From assembly GCF_002101555.1 (NCBI RefSeq), contig NZ_LQOL01000052.1, forward strand, positions 248,001 through 312,000: DNA of 64,000 nt, given 5' to 3'. Source of the DNA: Mycolicibacterium canariasense. GTDB taxonomy: Bacteria > Actinomycetota > Actinomycetes > Mycobacteriales > Mycobacteriaceae. The position numbers were made by a program, and so were the translations under genes. The notes under the pieces were generated by a model. The model saw only the letters and a program-made list of their open reading frames with translations. It was not told the DNA's origin and did no database searches. Below, in pieces: positions 48,650 to 57,173 of this stretch (position 1 is its first letter; each line of letters starts with the position of its first letter).

Positions 48650-48991
48650 ATGAACACGCTGGACTTCGTCGATCAGACGTCGCTGCGCGACGACATCCCG
48701 GCCTTCAGCCCCGGCGACACCGTCAACGTGCACGTGAAGGTTATCGAGGGCTCCAAGGAGCGCATCCAGGTCTTCAAGGGTGTCGTGATCCGGCGCCAGG
48801 GTGGCGGCATCCGGGAGACCTTCACCGTGCGCAAGGAGAGCTACGGCGTCGGTGTCGAGCGGACCTTCCCGGTGCACTCGCCCAATATCGACCACATCGA
48901 CGTCGTGACCCGCGGCGATGTGCGTCGCGCCAAGCTGTACTACCTGCGCGAGCTGCGCGGCAAGAAGGCGAAGATCAAGGAGAAGCGCTGA
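48650..48991 (+). CDS. rplS: 50S ribosomal protein L19
   Basis: 113 residues, complete L19 at the 30S-50S interface. Typical stretches: FSPGDTVNVHVKVIEGSKER, QVFKGVVIRRQGGGIRETF and RRAKLYYLRELRGKKAKIKE. ATG preceded by AAGGAAG. lepB follows 55 nt later from its own -10 box. Confidence 0.98.
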   Translation: MNTLDFVDQTSLRDDIPAFSPGDTVNVHVKVIEGSKERIQVFKGVVIRRQGGGIRETFTVRKESYGVGVERTFPVHSPNIDHIDVVTRGDVRRAKLYYLRELRGKKAKIKEKR

Positions 48992-49034
48992 CGCTGGTTC
49001 CGGCACGCCTGCCGGAGCGGTCAGAAATGCTGAC

Positions 49035-49040
49035 TACCCT
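49035..49040 (+). promoter_or_regulatory. -10 box for leaderless lepB
   Basis: TACCCT, 6 nt before the GTG at 49047, fitting a leaderless lepB transcript in addition to read-through from rplS. Confidence 0.4.
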
Positions 49041-49046
49041 GATGCC

Positions 49047-49904
49047 GTGACCGAGGACAAAGAAGGTACGGCGGCCGCCGACGGGTCGGATTCGGACGTG
49101 GCAGATGGCGTGGAAGATTCCGTCACCGACACCGTCGAGGACCAGGAAACCGACGAGCCCAAGCGCAAATCGGGTGCGGTACGTGAAGGGGTCATCCTCG
49201 TCACCATCGCGCTGGTCATGTACTACGTGGTGCTCACCTTCGTGGCCCGGCCCTATCTGATCCCGTCGGAATCGATGGAACCCACCCTGCACGGCTGCGC
49301 CGGCTGTGTGGGCGACCGGATCATGGTGGACAAGCTCACCTATCGGTTCTCCAAGCCCGAGCCCGGTGACGTGGTCGTCTTCAAGGGTCCGCCGAACTGG
49401 AACATCGGCTACAAGTCGATCCGGTCCGACAACCCGGTGATCCGTTGGGCGCAGAACGCGCTGTCGTTCGTCGGTTTCGTGCCGCCGGATGAGAACGATC
49501 TGGTCAAGCGTGTCATCGCGGTGGGCGGCCAAACCGTCGAATGCCGCGCCGCCACCGGGCTGACCGTGGACGGCAAGAAGCTCAACGAGCCCTATCTGGA
49601 TCCGACGACGATGATGGCCGACACCAACGTCTACCCCTGCCTGGGTAACGAGTTCGGCCCCGTCAAGGTGCCCGAGGGACGGTTGTGGGTGATGGGGGAC
49701 AACCGCACCCACTCGGCGGATTCCCGCGCGCACTGCGCCAACCTGCCGGCCGATGCGCAGAAGGGCCTGCTGTGCACGGGTGACCCGGTGCCCGGCACCG
49801 TGCCGGTGGACAATGTCATCGGTAAGGCCCGGTTCATCGCGTGGCCGCCGTCGCGGTGGGGCGGTGTGGACAGCGTGAACCCACAGACGGCGCCCGCATC
49901 TTAG
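49047..49904 (+). CDS. lepB: Signal peptidase I
   Basis: 285 residues. An acidic cytoplasmic N-terminus, one membrane anchor (about residues 48-66), and the periplasmic serine protease domain. Catalytic Ser76 in PSESMEPT and Lys154 in DLVKRVIAVGG; box-E MGDNRTHSADSR is present. It removes signal peptides from exported proteins. GTG start gives MTEDKEGTAAADG. rnhB starts 11 nt after its stop. Confidence 0.97.
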   Translation: MTEDKEGTAAADGSDSDVADGVEDSVTDTVEDQETDEPKRKSGAVREGVILVTIALVMYYVVLTFVARPYLIPSESMEPTLHGCAGCVGDRIMVDKLTYRFSKPEPGDVVVFKGPPNWNIGYKSIRSDNPVIRWAQNALSFVGFVPPDENDLVKRVIAVGGQTVECRAATGLTVDGKKLNEPYLDPTTMMADTNVYPCLGNEFGPVKVPEGRLWVMGDNRTHSADSRAHCANLPADAQKGLLCTGDPVPGTVPVDNVIGKARFIAWPPSRWGGVDSVNPQTAPAS

Positions 49905-49915
49905 GAGTCTTGGCG

Positions 49916-50635
49916 TTGGCGGCGAGCTGGCCACCGCGGACCGTGATCCGCAAATCCGGGCTGCGCACCCTGGAGTCCGCGCTGTATCGCAGCGGGCTCG
50001 GACCGGTCGCGGGCGTCGACGAGGTGGGACGCGGTGCCTGCGCAGGACCGCTGGTCGTGGCGGCCTGCGTGCTGGGCCCGAATCGGCTGTCCAGCCTGGC
50101 CGCGCTGGACGACTCGAAGAAACTCACCGAGGCCGAACGGGAACGGCTGTTCCCGCTCATCCGTCGCTACGCGGTGGCGTACCACGTGGTGATCATCGAA
50201 TCGACCGAGGTGGACCGGCGCGGCGTGCACCACGCGAACATCGAGGGGATGCGCCGAGCGGTGGCCGGTCTGCCGGTCCGGCCCGGTTACGTGTTGTCCG
50301 ACGGTTTTCGGGTGCCCGGTCTGACGGTGCCCTCGCTGCCGGTGATCGGCGGTGACGCCGCAGCCGCGTGTATCGCCGCGGCGAGTGTGTTGGCCAAGGT
50401 CAGCCGCGACCGCCTGATGGTCAGCATGGACAGCGAACACCCCGGATACGGCTTCGCCGAGCACAAGGGGTACGGCACCCCGGGCCACACGGCCGCGCTG
50501 GAGCGGCTCGGCCCGTGCAGCCAGCACCGGTTCTCGTTCGTCAACATCGCACGCGTTGCCGGATCGGTGCGACGCGACGCCACAGCGTGCGGAATGATGG
50601 AGCCCAACCTAGACGAAGGACAGCAGAGCAGATGA
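49916..50635 (+). CDS. rnhB: Ribonuclease HII
   Basis: 239 residues; removes ribonucleotides from DNA and RNA primers. Motifs VAGVDEVGRGACAGPLVVAA (DEvGRG acidic pair), LDDSKKLTEAER, VIGGDAAAACIAAASVLAKV and HPGYGFAEHKGYGT. TTG 49916 is preferred: it is 7 nt after SD AGGAGT (49903-49908) and gives MAASWPPRTVIRKSG, matching the remembered M. tuberculosis N-terminus. Starting further upstream would overlap lepB. ATGA overlap with the next gene. Confidence 0.94.
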   Translation: MAASWPPRTVIRKSGLRTLESALYRSGLGPVAGVDEVGRGACAGPLVVAACVLGPNRLSSLAALDDSKKLTEAERERLFPLIRRYAVAYHVVIIESTEVDRRGVHHANIEGMRRAVAGLPVRPGYVLSDGFRVPGLTVPSLPVIGGDAAAACIAAASVLAKVSRDRLMVSMDSEHPGYGFAEHKGYGTPGHTAALERLGPCSQHRFSFVNIARVAGSVRRDATACGMMEPNLDEGQQSR

Positions 50636-50937
50636 GTGCCGAGGATCTCGAGAAGTACGAAACCGAGATGGAGCTCTCGCTGTATCGCGAGTACAAGGAC
50701 ATCGTCGGTCAGTTCAGCTATGTGGTGGAGACCGAGCGGCGGTTCTACCTGGCCAACAGCGTGGAGCTGGTGCCGCGCAACGCCGACGGCGAGGTCTACT
50801 TCGAGCTGCGGCTCGCCGATGCCTGGGTGTGGGACATGTACCGGCCGGCTCGGTTCGTCAAGCAGGTCCGGGTCATCACGTTCAAGGACGTGAACATCGA
50901 AGAGGTCGAGAAACCCGAGCTGCGGCTGCCGGACTGA
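50632..50937 (+). CDS. DUF2469 protein (Rv2901c-type)
   Basis: 101 residues, actinobacteria-specific DUF2469 with MSAEDLEKYETEMELSLYRE at the start and DAWVWDMYRPARFVKQVRV in the C-terminal half. It overlaps rnhB by ATGA, a conserved arrangement. The function is unknown. It ends the lepB-rnhB-DUF2469 cluster. Confidence 0.93.
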   Translation: MSAEDLEKYETEMELSLYREYKDIVGQFSYVVETERRFYLANSVELVPRNADGEVYFELRLADAWVWDMYRPARFVKQVRVITFKDVNIEEVEKPELRLPD

Positions 50938-50952
50938 CCCGGCTGATCGCCG

Positions 50953-51648
50953 CTATGTCCGCAGGTGCTCGTCGAAGAATGCGAACACCCGGGACCAGGC
51001 GTCCGCCGTGGCGGCCTCGTCGTAACCGAACCCGGTGACCCGCAGCAGCGGCTGCGCGGGTAGCTGATTGGCGAAGCTGTGCCCGGCCTTCGGGTAGATC
51101 TTGATGTCGGCGGTGATGTTGCGGGCGCCGGTGACCCGGCGCAGCTTCTCCGGTGCGCCGATCCCCAGCGGATCACGCCGGCCGAAGCTCGCCACGATGG
51201 GGCAGGCGCCGGCCAGCGTGCGGTCCAGGTCGCGCGGCAGGGGCGTGCCGTAGAACGGGGCCGCCGCGCCGAAACCCTTGGGGGACAAGATCAGCGCGAA
51301 CTGACCACCCATGCAGAAGCCCGCGATCCCGACGGTTCCGGTGCATTCCGGCAAGCCCAGCAGGTGATCCCGCGCGGCCAGGATGTCGTCCAGCGAGCGG
51401 CCACGCTGGGTCAGCGCCTCCCGCATCACCCGGGTGATACAGCGCGCCCGACCGCCCCGGGCGTACAGGTTCGGGGTCAGCGCCAGGTAGCCGGCGTCGG
51501 CGATGCGCTGCGACACCGCCTCGTTGTCGGGCCGGTAGCCGACGGCGTCGTGCACGACAACCACGCCCGGCCACGGCCCGGAGCCGCTCGGGGTGTCCAG
51601 CAGTGCGTCGATCGGACCGGCGGGGGTGTCGAGGGTGATCGAGGCCAC
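50953..51648 (-). CDS. Dienelactone hydrolase family protein
   Basis: 231-residue alpha/beta hydrolase of the DLH type. Nucleophile Cys in GIAGFCMGGQFAL, acid Asp in SFGRRDPLG and His in KAGHSFAN. Family members open dienelactones or cleave related esters; the substrate is not readable. GTG start; a TAGTTT box (51655-51660) 6 nt upstream fits leaderless transcription. It is divergent from the CoA-transferase gene. Confidence 0.88.
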   Translation of the reverse strand: MASITLDTPAGPIDALLDTPSGSGPWPGVVVVHDAVGYRPDNEAVSQRIADAGYLALTPNLYARGGRARCITRVMREALTQRGRSLDDILAARDHLLGLPECTGTVGIAGFCMGGQFALILSPKGFGAAAPFYGTPLPRDLDRTLAGACPIVASFGRRDPLGIGAPEKLRRVTGARNITADIKIYPKAGHSFANQLPAQPLLRVTGFGYDEAATADAWSRVFAFFDEHLRT

Positions 51649-51654
51649 GCCAAC

Positions 51655-51743
51655 AAACTAGCCTGTGCGGCCATGGCCTGTCCGGTCGAACCGGAGGGGC
51701 GGCCGGGGCGGCGACCGTGACGGGAGATGGACCTGCCTATCGT
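51655..51743. promoter_or_regulatory. Divergent -10 boxes for DLH and CoA-transferase genes
   Basis: On the minus strand TAGTTT (51655-51660) lies 6 nt before the GTG of the hydrolase at 51648. On the plus strand TATCGT (51738-51743) lies 6 nt before the GTG at 51750. Both would give leaderless mRNAs. Confidence 0.4.
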
Positions 51744-51749
51744 GGGCGG

Positions 51750-52955
51750 GTGACCGACGCACCCCAGCCCGCCCGGCCGCTGTCCGGTGTCCGCATCATC
51801 GAGATCTCCAGTTTCGTCGCAGTCCCGCTGGCCGGCATGACGCTGGCCCAGTTGGGGGCCGAGGTGATCCGGGTCGATCCGGTGGGCGGGGCCGCCGACT
51901 ATCACCGGTGGCCGGTGACCGCGGCCGGCGACAGCATCTACTGGGCCGGCCTGAACAAGGGCAAGCGGTCGGTGGCGGTGGACATGCGCTCCGCGCAAGG
52001 GCAGGACCTGGTGTGCCGGCTGATCGCCGATGCGGGCGTGCTGATCACCAACGTCGCTGGGCGGCAATGGCATTCGTATGAGGCCTTGACGGCGCGCCGC
52101 CCCGATCTGATCCACGTGGAGATTTCCGGCCGGGCCGACGGCGGGACCAGTGTGGACTACACCGTCAACGCCGGGCTGGGGTTCCCGTTGGTGACCGGGC
52201 CGGCCGGTCTCGACGTTCCGGTCAACCACGTGCTGCCCGCCTGGGACGTCGCCTGCGGCCTGTATGCGGCGCTGGCCGTCACCACCGCGCTGCGGCACCG
52301 CGACGGGACCGGGCAGGGGCAACGGGTCTCGATTCCGCTGGAGAATGTCGCACTGGCCACCGCCGGAAACCTGAGCTTCCTGACCGAAGTGATGGTCAAC
52401 GGCGCTGACCGGCCCCGGATCGGCAACGCGATCTACGGCCAGTACGGCCAGCAGTTCGCCAGCGCCGACGGTGCCGCGTTCATGATCGTCGCGCTCACCG
52501 GCCGGCATTTCCGGGACTTGACCGACATCACCGGCAACACCAAAGCCGTTGCCGCCCTGGCCGAATCGCTGGGTGCCGATTTCGCCGACGAGGGGCAGCG
52601 CTACCGTCACCGGGACGCGCTGACCGGGCTGTTCACCCCGTGGTTCAGCGCGCACACCGCCGAGGAGATCACCGCCACGCTGTCGGACACCTCGATCCTG
52701 TGGGAGCGCTACCGCAGTTTTGCCGAGGCCGCCGCCGGCCCGAAGGTGACCGACAACCCGCTGTTCACCACCCTGGACCAACCACGCGTCGGCAGCTACC
52801 TGGCCCCCGGGCTGCCGATCGCCGTCGACGGCGTCTACCCGCCCGCGGTGCCGGCACCCGCGCTCGGCGACCACACCGCGCAGGTGCTCGCCGACGCACT
52901 GGGGCTCGGCGCCGACGAGATCGCCGACCTCACCGCGGCTGGGACGGTCGCATGA
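51750..52955 (+). CDS. CaiB/BaiF family CoA-transferase
   Basis: 401-residue class III CoA-transferase. Signature GVRIIEISSFVAVPLAGMTLAQLGAEVIRVD at the N-terminus (landmarks AGMTLAQLGAEVIRVDP), GLNKGKRSVAVDM, and a catalytic Asp region TSVDYTVNAGLG near residue 150. It moves CoA between carboxylic acids; the substrate is unknown. GTG start. It overlaps the acyl-CoA thioesterase by ATGA, so the two probably act in one acid-degradation step. Confidence 0.88.
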   Translation: MTDAPQPARPLSGVRIIEISSFVAVPLAGMTLAQLGAEVIRVDPVGGAADYHRWPVTAAGDSIYWAGLNKGKRSVAVDMRSAQGQDLVCRLIADAGVLITNVAGRQWHSYEALTARRPDLIHVEISGRADGGTSVDYTVNAGLGFPLVTGPAGLDVPVNHVLPAWDVACGLYAALAVTTALRHRDGTGQGQRVSIPLENVALATAGNLSFLTEVMVNGADRPRIGNAIYGQYGQQFASADGAAFMIVALTGRHFRDLTDITGNTKAVAALAESLGADFADEGQRYRHRDALTGLFTPWFSAHTAEEITATLSDTSILWERYRSFAEAAAGPKVTDNPLFTTLDQPRVGSYLAPGLPIAVDGVYPPAVPAPALGDHTAQVLADALGLGADEIADLTAAGTVA

Positions 52956-53752
52956 GCGATCTCGCCGCGCTGTTCGAGCTGACCGAGGCCGGCCACGATG
53001 CGTGGACGGGGCCGGCCGCTGGCCCGGACGGCAAACGCGCCTACGGCGGGTTGATCGCCGCGCAGAGCCTGGCCGCGGCGTGTCACACCCTCGATGCGCG
53101 CTACCAGCCCACCAACATGCATCTGCAGTTCCTGCGCGGCGGGGACGCGGGCGTGGCGCTGGATCTGCGGGTGGACCGGATCTACGACGGGCGCACCGCC
53201 GCGGCGCGGCGGGTGGAGAGCCGGCAGGCCGGACGGCTGCTCACCACGGGCACCGTCTCTTTCACGGTGCCGCTGAGCGGCCCCGAACACGGTGTGCGGC
53301 AGGCAATGCCGACACATCCGGACCTCCTGCCGCGGACCGGGCCGCCCGGCCCGGCGCCGTCGCTGCCGCTGGCCGAACTCGACATCCGGATCGACGACAT
53401 CGGATCGGGCGCCGATTTCGTCCGGCGGATGTGGTGGCGGGTGACGGCGCCGCTGCCGGACGACCCGTTGCTGCACACCCTCATCGCCGTCTACATCACC
53501 GACCTGTACGGGGTCGACCCGGCCTCACACGTGCACGGGTCGGCGATGCGCGACCGCGTGCACCGCACCGGCACCACCGACTCGTCGATCTGGCTGCATC
53601 AGTCGGTACGCGCCGACGAGTGGAACCTGCTGGAGTCGTCCTCGCCCGCGGCGGCGCGGGGCCGCAGCGTCATCACCGCCAGCCTGCTGCGCGCCGACGG
53701 CACCATCGCCGCCACGCTGGTCCAGGAAGGGCTGTTCGCCGACCGGGACTGA
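52952..53752 (+). CDS. Acyl-CoA thioesterase II (TesB-like)
   Basis: 266-residue double-hotdog thioesterase: N-terminal hotdog with AYGGLIAAQSLAAA and QFLRGGDAGVALDLRVDRI, C-terminal hotdog with HGSAMRDRVH, DSSIWLHQSVRADEWNLLES and ARGRSVITASLLRADG. It cleaves acyl-CoA to free acid and CoA. Coupled to the CoA-transferase by ATGA. Its last 154 nt are read on the opposite strand as the C-terminal tail of the adenylation/acyltransferase fusion gene. Confidence 0.9.
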   Translation: MSDLAALFELTEAGHDAWTGPAAGPDGKRAYGGLIAAQSLAAACHTLDARYQPTNMHLQFLRGGDAGVALDLRVDRIYDGRTAAARRVESRQAGRLLTTGTVSFTVPLSGPEHGVRQAMPTHPDLLPRTGPPGPAPSLPLAELDIRIDDIGSGADFVRRMWWRVTAPLPDDPLLHTLIAVYITDLYGVDPASHVHGSAMRDRVHRTGTTDSSIWLHQSVRADEWNLLESSSPAAARGRSVITASLLRADGTIAATLVQEGLFADRD

Positions 53753-56136
53753 CGAATCCGCCTGCGGATCGCGCCGATCAGCCGGCTCAACGCCACGCCC
53801 ACCGCGATCGAGGCCAGCACCCCGAGCAGTCGGTGTTCGCCGAACAACGCATACACCTGGAAGTGCGTGAGATAGGTGTACAGCGACGCCTCGGCGATCA
53901 CGCCCGCGATCACCGCCGGCCGCGCCGGGCAGCGCAGCGCCGGCAGCCAGATCAGCAGCGCCAACCCGGTGAACACCAGCACCTCGCGGCCGGTAGTGCC
54001 GAAATACCCGTGCAGGCCGACCGCGAGCGCCGCGGTGACCGCCAGGCGCTGCCACACCGACGTGGCCTTCGCCGCCGCCCAACCCCCCGCGAAGAACCAG
54101 AACGCCAGCATAGAGAACCAGGCGTCGCGGCCGGGAAACTCGAAACGCAGCACCAGCCCGAGCGCCAACAACGTTGCGGCGAAGGCAAACGGATGGCGTC
54201 GTTCGGCGCGGTCGGCCAGCCAGCACAGCGCGGTCAGCCCCACCAGCACCCACACCAGCACCTCGACGAACCACAGCCGGCCGGCCGTCATGCTGTCGGC
54301 GGGACCGAGAAACTTGTTGGCCAGCAACAGGTTCGTGCCGTGATAGTCGTCGGTGATGAGCAGGGCGATGGCCACCCAGGCGATCGCGGGAATCGCGATC
54401 GCACCGATGGTCTGGCTCAGGTGGCGGACCCGGTCACTGCGCGACACCGGTGTCAGGCAGAACCGGCCGAAGTTGTACCCGGCCACGCCGAGCAGGATGT
54501 GCGCGCCGCCCCACAGGGTGAACAGTTCGGCGTGCGATCCGACGATGAGGATGATGGCCAGCGCCCGCAGCGCGACGCTGGTTTCCAGCACGGTGCGGCG
54601 GGTTCCCGGTGGCGGGGTGCGCTCCAGCTCGCACAGCGGGATGCGCTGCCACTGCGGGGGCAGCCGACCGAGAATCTTCTGCAGCCGCACCGACATCGCG
54701 ACATAGGTCAGGGAGTTGCCGCCGAGATCGACGAAACTGGCGCCGGGGTCGATGCTCTCGGGATCGACATGCAGCACGTCGCCGAACAGCGCGCGCACGG
54801 TCTGGGCGGCCGGCGGCGGTGGCGCCAGCGCCGCCACCGCGGGATAGTCCGGCTTACCCGAGGGCAGCACCGGCAGCTCGTCGACCCGCACGGCGCGGAC
54901 GGCACCGGCCGGCACACCGGTGCCGGCGGCGACGGCGCGGCGCACCCGGTCCGGCTCGGCGAGCGCGGCCACCACGAGCGTGTCGGCGTCGGCGGTGCAC
55001 AACGCGATGATGCCGCGGTCGCGCAGCGTCCCCTCCAGCCGCTGCAGGTCGATCCGCAGCCCGAACATCTTGACCATCCGGCTGGCCCGGCCGACCACCT
55101 CGTACAACCCGTCGCCGAGGTGGCGGGCCAGGTCACCGGTGCGCAGCACCTCGACGGTGCGGCCCAGCGCGAGATCGTCGGCGGCGTGCGCGTAGCCGAG
55201 CATCACGTTCGGTCCGCGGTAGGTCAGTTCGCCGACCTCGCCGTCGGGGGCGTCGACCGCCAGCTGCCCGCCCGGGATGGCCCGGCCGATCGCGCCCGGG
55301 TGGCGCAACGCGAGATGCGGCGGCAGGTAGGCCATCCGCGCGGTGGCCTCGGTGGCGCCGTACATGACGAACAGCTCCCAGCCCCGGCGCCGGCCCAGCT
55401 CCGCGATGTCACGGACCCGGTGCGGCGGCATCCGGCCACCGGCCTGGGTGACGTAGCGCAGATCGGGCAGGTCCATGTCCTCGAAGCCGATGCGCTCCAG
55501 CAAGTCGAACGTGTAGGGCACCCCGGCGAACGTGGTGGCGCGGTGCCGGCGCAACAGCACCCAGAACTCGTCGTCGGTCACCGACAGGTCGGTCAACAGC
55601 AGCGCGGCCCCGCGCAGCAGGTGACTGTGGATCACCGATAGTCCGTAGCAGTAGGACATGGGCAAGGTGGTTGCCGCACAGTCGGTTTCGCGGATGTTCA
55701 GGTATTCGGCGATGGCCGCGGCATTGGCGAGCAGGTTGGCGGTGGACAACCGCACCAGTTTCGGGGACCCGGTGCTGCCCGACGTCGACAACAACAGTGC
55801 CAGGTCCGGGTGCAGGCGATGCCCCTGCTGGCCGCGGTGGTGCACGCCGCCGGCGTCGATGACGACATCGGGCCGGTAGCACTCGATGAGGTCGCTGTGG
55901 TCACGCCCGGGCGGAACCGGCAACGGAACCTGCCCGGCTGCCAGGGCGCCCAGGTAGTGCACCAGCGTGGCGGTGTCGTTGTGCACCTCGATCAGCACAA
56001 TGCCGCGGCCGGTGCCGAATTCCGTTGCGGCGCCCGCCACCCGGTCGGCCAGTTCACGGTAGGTCAGCGTCGTGCCCGCGCAGTGCACCGCGGGTCGGTC
56101 GCCGAAACTGCTCAGGTGGTCGATCATCGGGCTCAC
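53599..56136 (-). CDS. Adenylation-carrier-acyltransferase 3 fusion protein
   Basis: 845 residues. Residues 1-440: AMP-forming adenylation domain (LLLSTSGSTGSPKLVRLS, YGATEATA, GELTYRGPNVMLGY, LRTGDL, GRASRMVKMFGLRIDL, LPSGK428). Residues 444-505: phosphopantetheine carrier domain with Ser475 in DLGGNSLTY. Residues 515-790: acyltransferase-3 membrane domain of about ten helices with the usual R524 and H535 in RALAIILIVGSHAEL. The last 50 residues lie opposite tesB. It would activate a carboxylic or amino acid, load it on the carrier and pass it to an acceptor at or across the membrane. GTG start overlaps the ABC ATPase stop (GTGA), which ties it to the iron operon. Substrate unknown. Confidence 0.85.
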   Translation of the reverse strand: MSPMIDHLSSFGDRPAVHCAGTTLTYRELADRVAGAATEFGTGRGIVLIEVHNDTATLVHYLGALAAGQVPLPVPPGRDHSDLIECYRPDVVIDAGGVHHRGQQGHRLHPDLALLLSTSGSTGSPKLVRLSTANLLANAAAIAEYLNIRETDCAATTLPMSYCYGLSVIHSHLLRGAALLLTDLSVTDDEFWVLLRRHRATTFAGVPYTFDLLERIGFEDMDLPDLRYVTQAGGRMPPHRVRDIAELGRRRGWELFVMYGATEATARMAYLPPHLALRHPGAIGRAIPGGQLAVDAPDGEVGELTYRGPNVMLGYAHAADDLALGRTVEVLRTGDLARHLGDGLYEVVGRASRMVKMFGLRIDLQRLEGTLRDRGIIALCTADADTLVVAALAEPDRVRRAVAAGTGVPAGAVRAVRVDELPVLPSGKPDYPAVAALAPPPPAAQTVRALFGDVLHVDPESIDPGASFVDLGGNSLTYVAMSVRLQKILGRLPPQWQRIPLCELERTPPPGTRRTVLETSVALRALAIILIVGSHAELFTLWGGAHILLGVAGYNFGRFCLTPVSRSDRVRHLSQTIGAIAIPAIAWVAIALLITDDYHGTNLLLANKFLGPADSMTAGRLWFVEVLVWVLVGLTALCWLADRAERRHPFAFAATLLALGLVLRFEFPGRDAWFSMLAFWFFAGGWAAAKATSVWQRLAVTAALAVGLHGYFGTTGREVLVFTGLALLIWLPALRCPARPAVIAGVIAEASLYTYLTHFQVYALFGEHRLLGVLASIAVGVALSRLIGAIRRRIRQSRSANSPSWTSVAAMVPSARSRLAVMTLRPRAAAGEDDSSRFHSSARTD

Positions 56137-57173
56137 CGGAAAACCAAGCCGCTTCCGACGATGTCGATGCGTACCTTGGCATTGACCGGCGGCGGGTCGA
56201 CGCTGTGCTGGCGGACGGTGAATGCCGGGGTGTCCCCGCCCGGGTCGATCGTCAACAGCACCTCGTGCCCCAGGAACTCGGTGGCGATGACGGTGCCCAG
56301 ACCGGCGCCGTGGTCGGTGTCGGCGGCCACGGTGGCGTGCAGTTGTTCGGGCCGCAGCATCAGGGTGCCGGGGCCGTCGTCGGCCGCGGCGGGGACCCGG
56401 CCCAGGGCGCTCTCGGCGCAGCCGTCGCGCACCGTGCACGGCAGCAGCACGCAGTCGCCCAGGAACTCGGCAGTGAACCGATCCGCCGGATGACGGTAAA
56501 CCTGTTGCGGCGTACCGACACCGGTGAACCGGCCGTCGCGCATCACGGCCACCTGATCGGCGATCGACAGTGCCTCGGCCTGGTCATGGGTGACCAGCAG
56601 GGTGGTGACACCCGCATCGCGGAGCACCTGCATGACCGCTTTGCGGGTGGCTGCGCGCAGCCCGGTGTCCAGCGCCGAGAACGGCTCGTCGAGCAGCATC
56701 AGTACCGGGCGGCGGGCCATCGCACGCGCCAGCGCCACCCGCTGCTGTTGACCGCCGGACAACTGGTGGGGGCGCCGGTCGGCGAACGACGGGTCCAGCG
56801 ACACCGTGTCCAGCAGCTGCGTGACCCGCTCGCGCACCGCGGCGCTGCCGCGCCGGCCCGGCAGGCCGTAGGCGATGTTCGCGGCCACACTCAGGTGGGG
56901 GAACAGGGCGCCGTCCTGGGCGACGTAGCCGACGGCCCGCCGGTGCGCGGCGACGCATCGGCCCGGGCCGGCGACCTGGGTGCCGTCGATGGTGACGGTT
57001 CCCGCGTCGGGATTCTCGAACCCGGCCACCAGGCGCAGCAGCGTGGTCTTCCCGCAGCCGGACGCACCGACCACCGCCGTCGTGCTGCCCGCCGCCAGGG
57101 TCAGATCCACCGAATCGAGCACCTGCGCCGTCCCGAAGGACTTCGACAGTGTGCTGATCTCAAGGGTGTTCAC
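56133..57173 (-). CDS. Ferric-iron-type ABC transporter ATP-binding protein
   Basis: 346 residues, FbpC/CysA-like ATPase. Walker A VVGASGCGKTTLLRLVAG, signature LSGGQQQRVALARAM, Walker B LMLLDEPFSALD, and H-loop VTHDQAEAL, followed by a C-terminal TOBE-type regulatory domain (TLMLRPEQLHATV, GHEVLLTID). It powers the permease encoded upstream. GTG start overlaps the permease stop by GTGA; its own stop overlaps the fusion gene start. Confidence 0.92.
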   Translation of the reverse strand: MNTLEISTLSKSFGTAQVLDSVDLTLAAGSTTAVVGASGCGKTTLLRLVAGFENPDAGTVTIDGTQVAGPGRCVAAHRRAVGYVAQDGALFPHLSVAANIAYGLPGRRGSAAVRERVTQLLDTVSLDPSFADRRPHQLSGGQQQRVALARAMARRPVLMLLDEPFSALDTGLRAATRKAVMQVLRDAGVTTLLVTHDQAEALSIADQVAVMRDGRFTGVGTPQQVYRHPADRFTAEFLGDCVLLPCTVRDGCAESALGRVPAAADDGPGTLMLRPEQLHATVAADTDHGAGLGTVIATEFLGHEVLLTIDPGGDTPAFTVRQHSVDPPPVNAKVRIDIVGSGLVFR

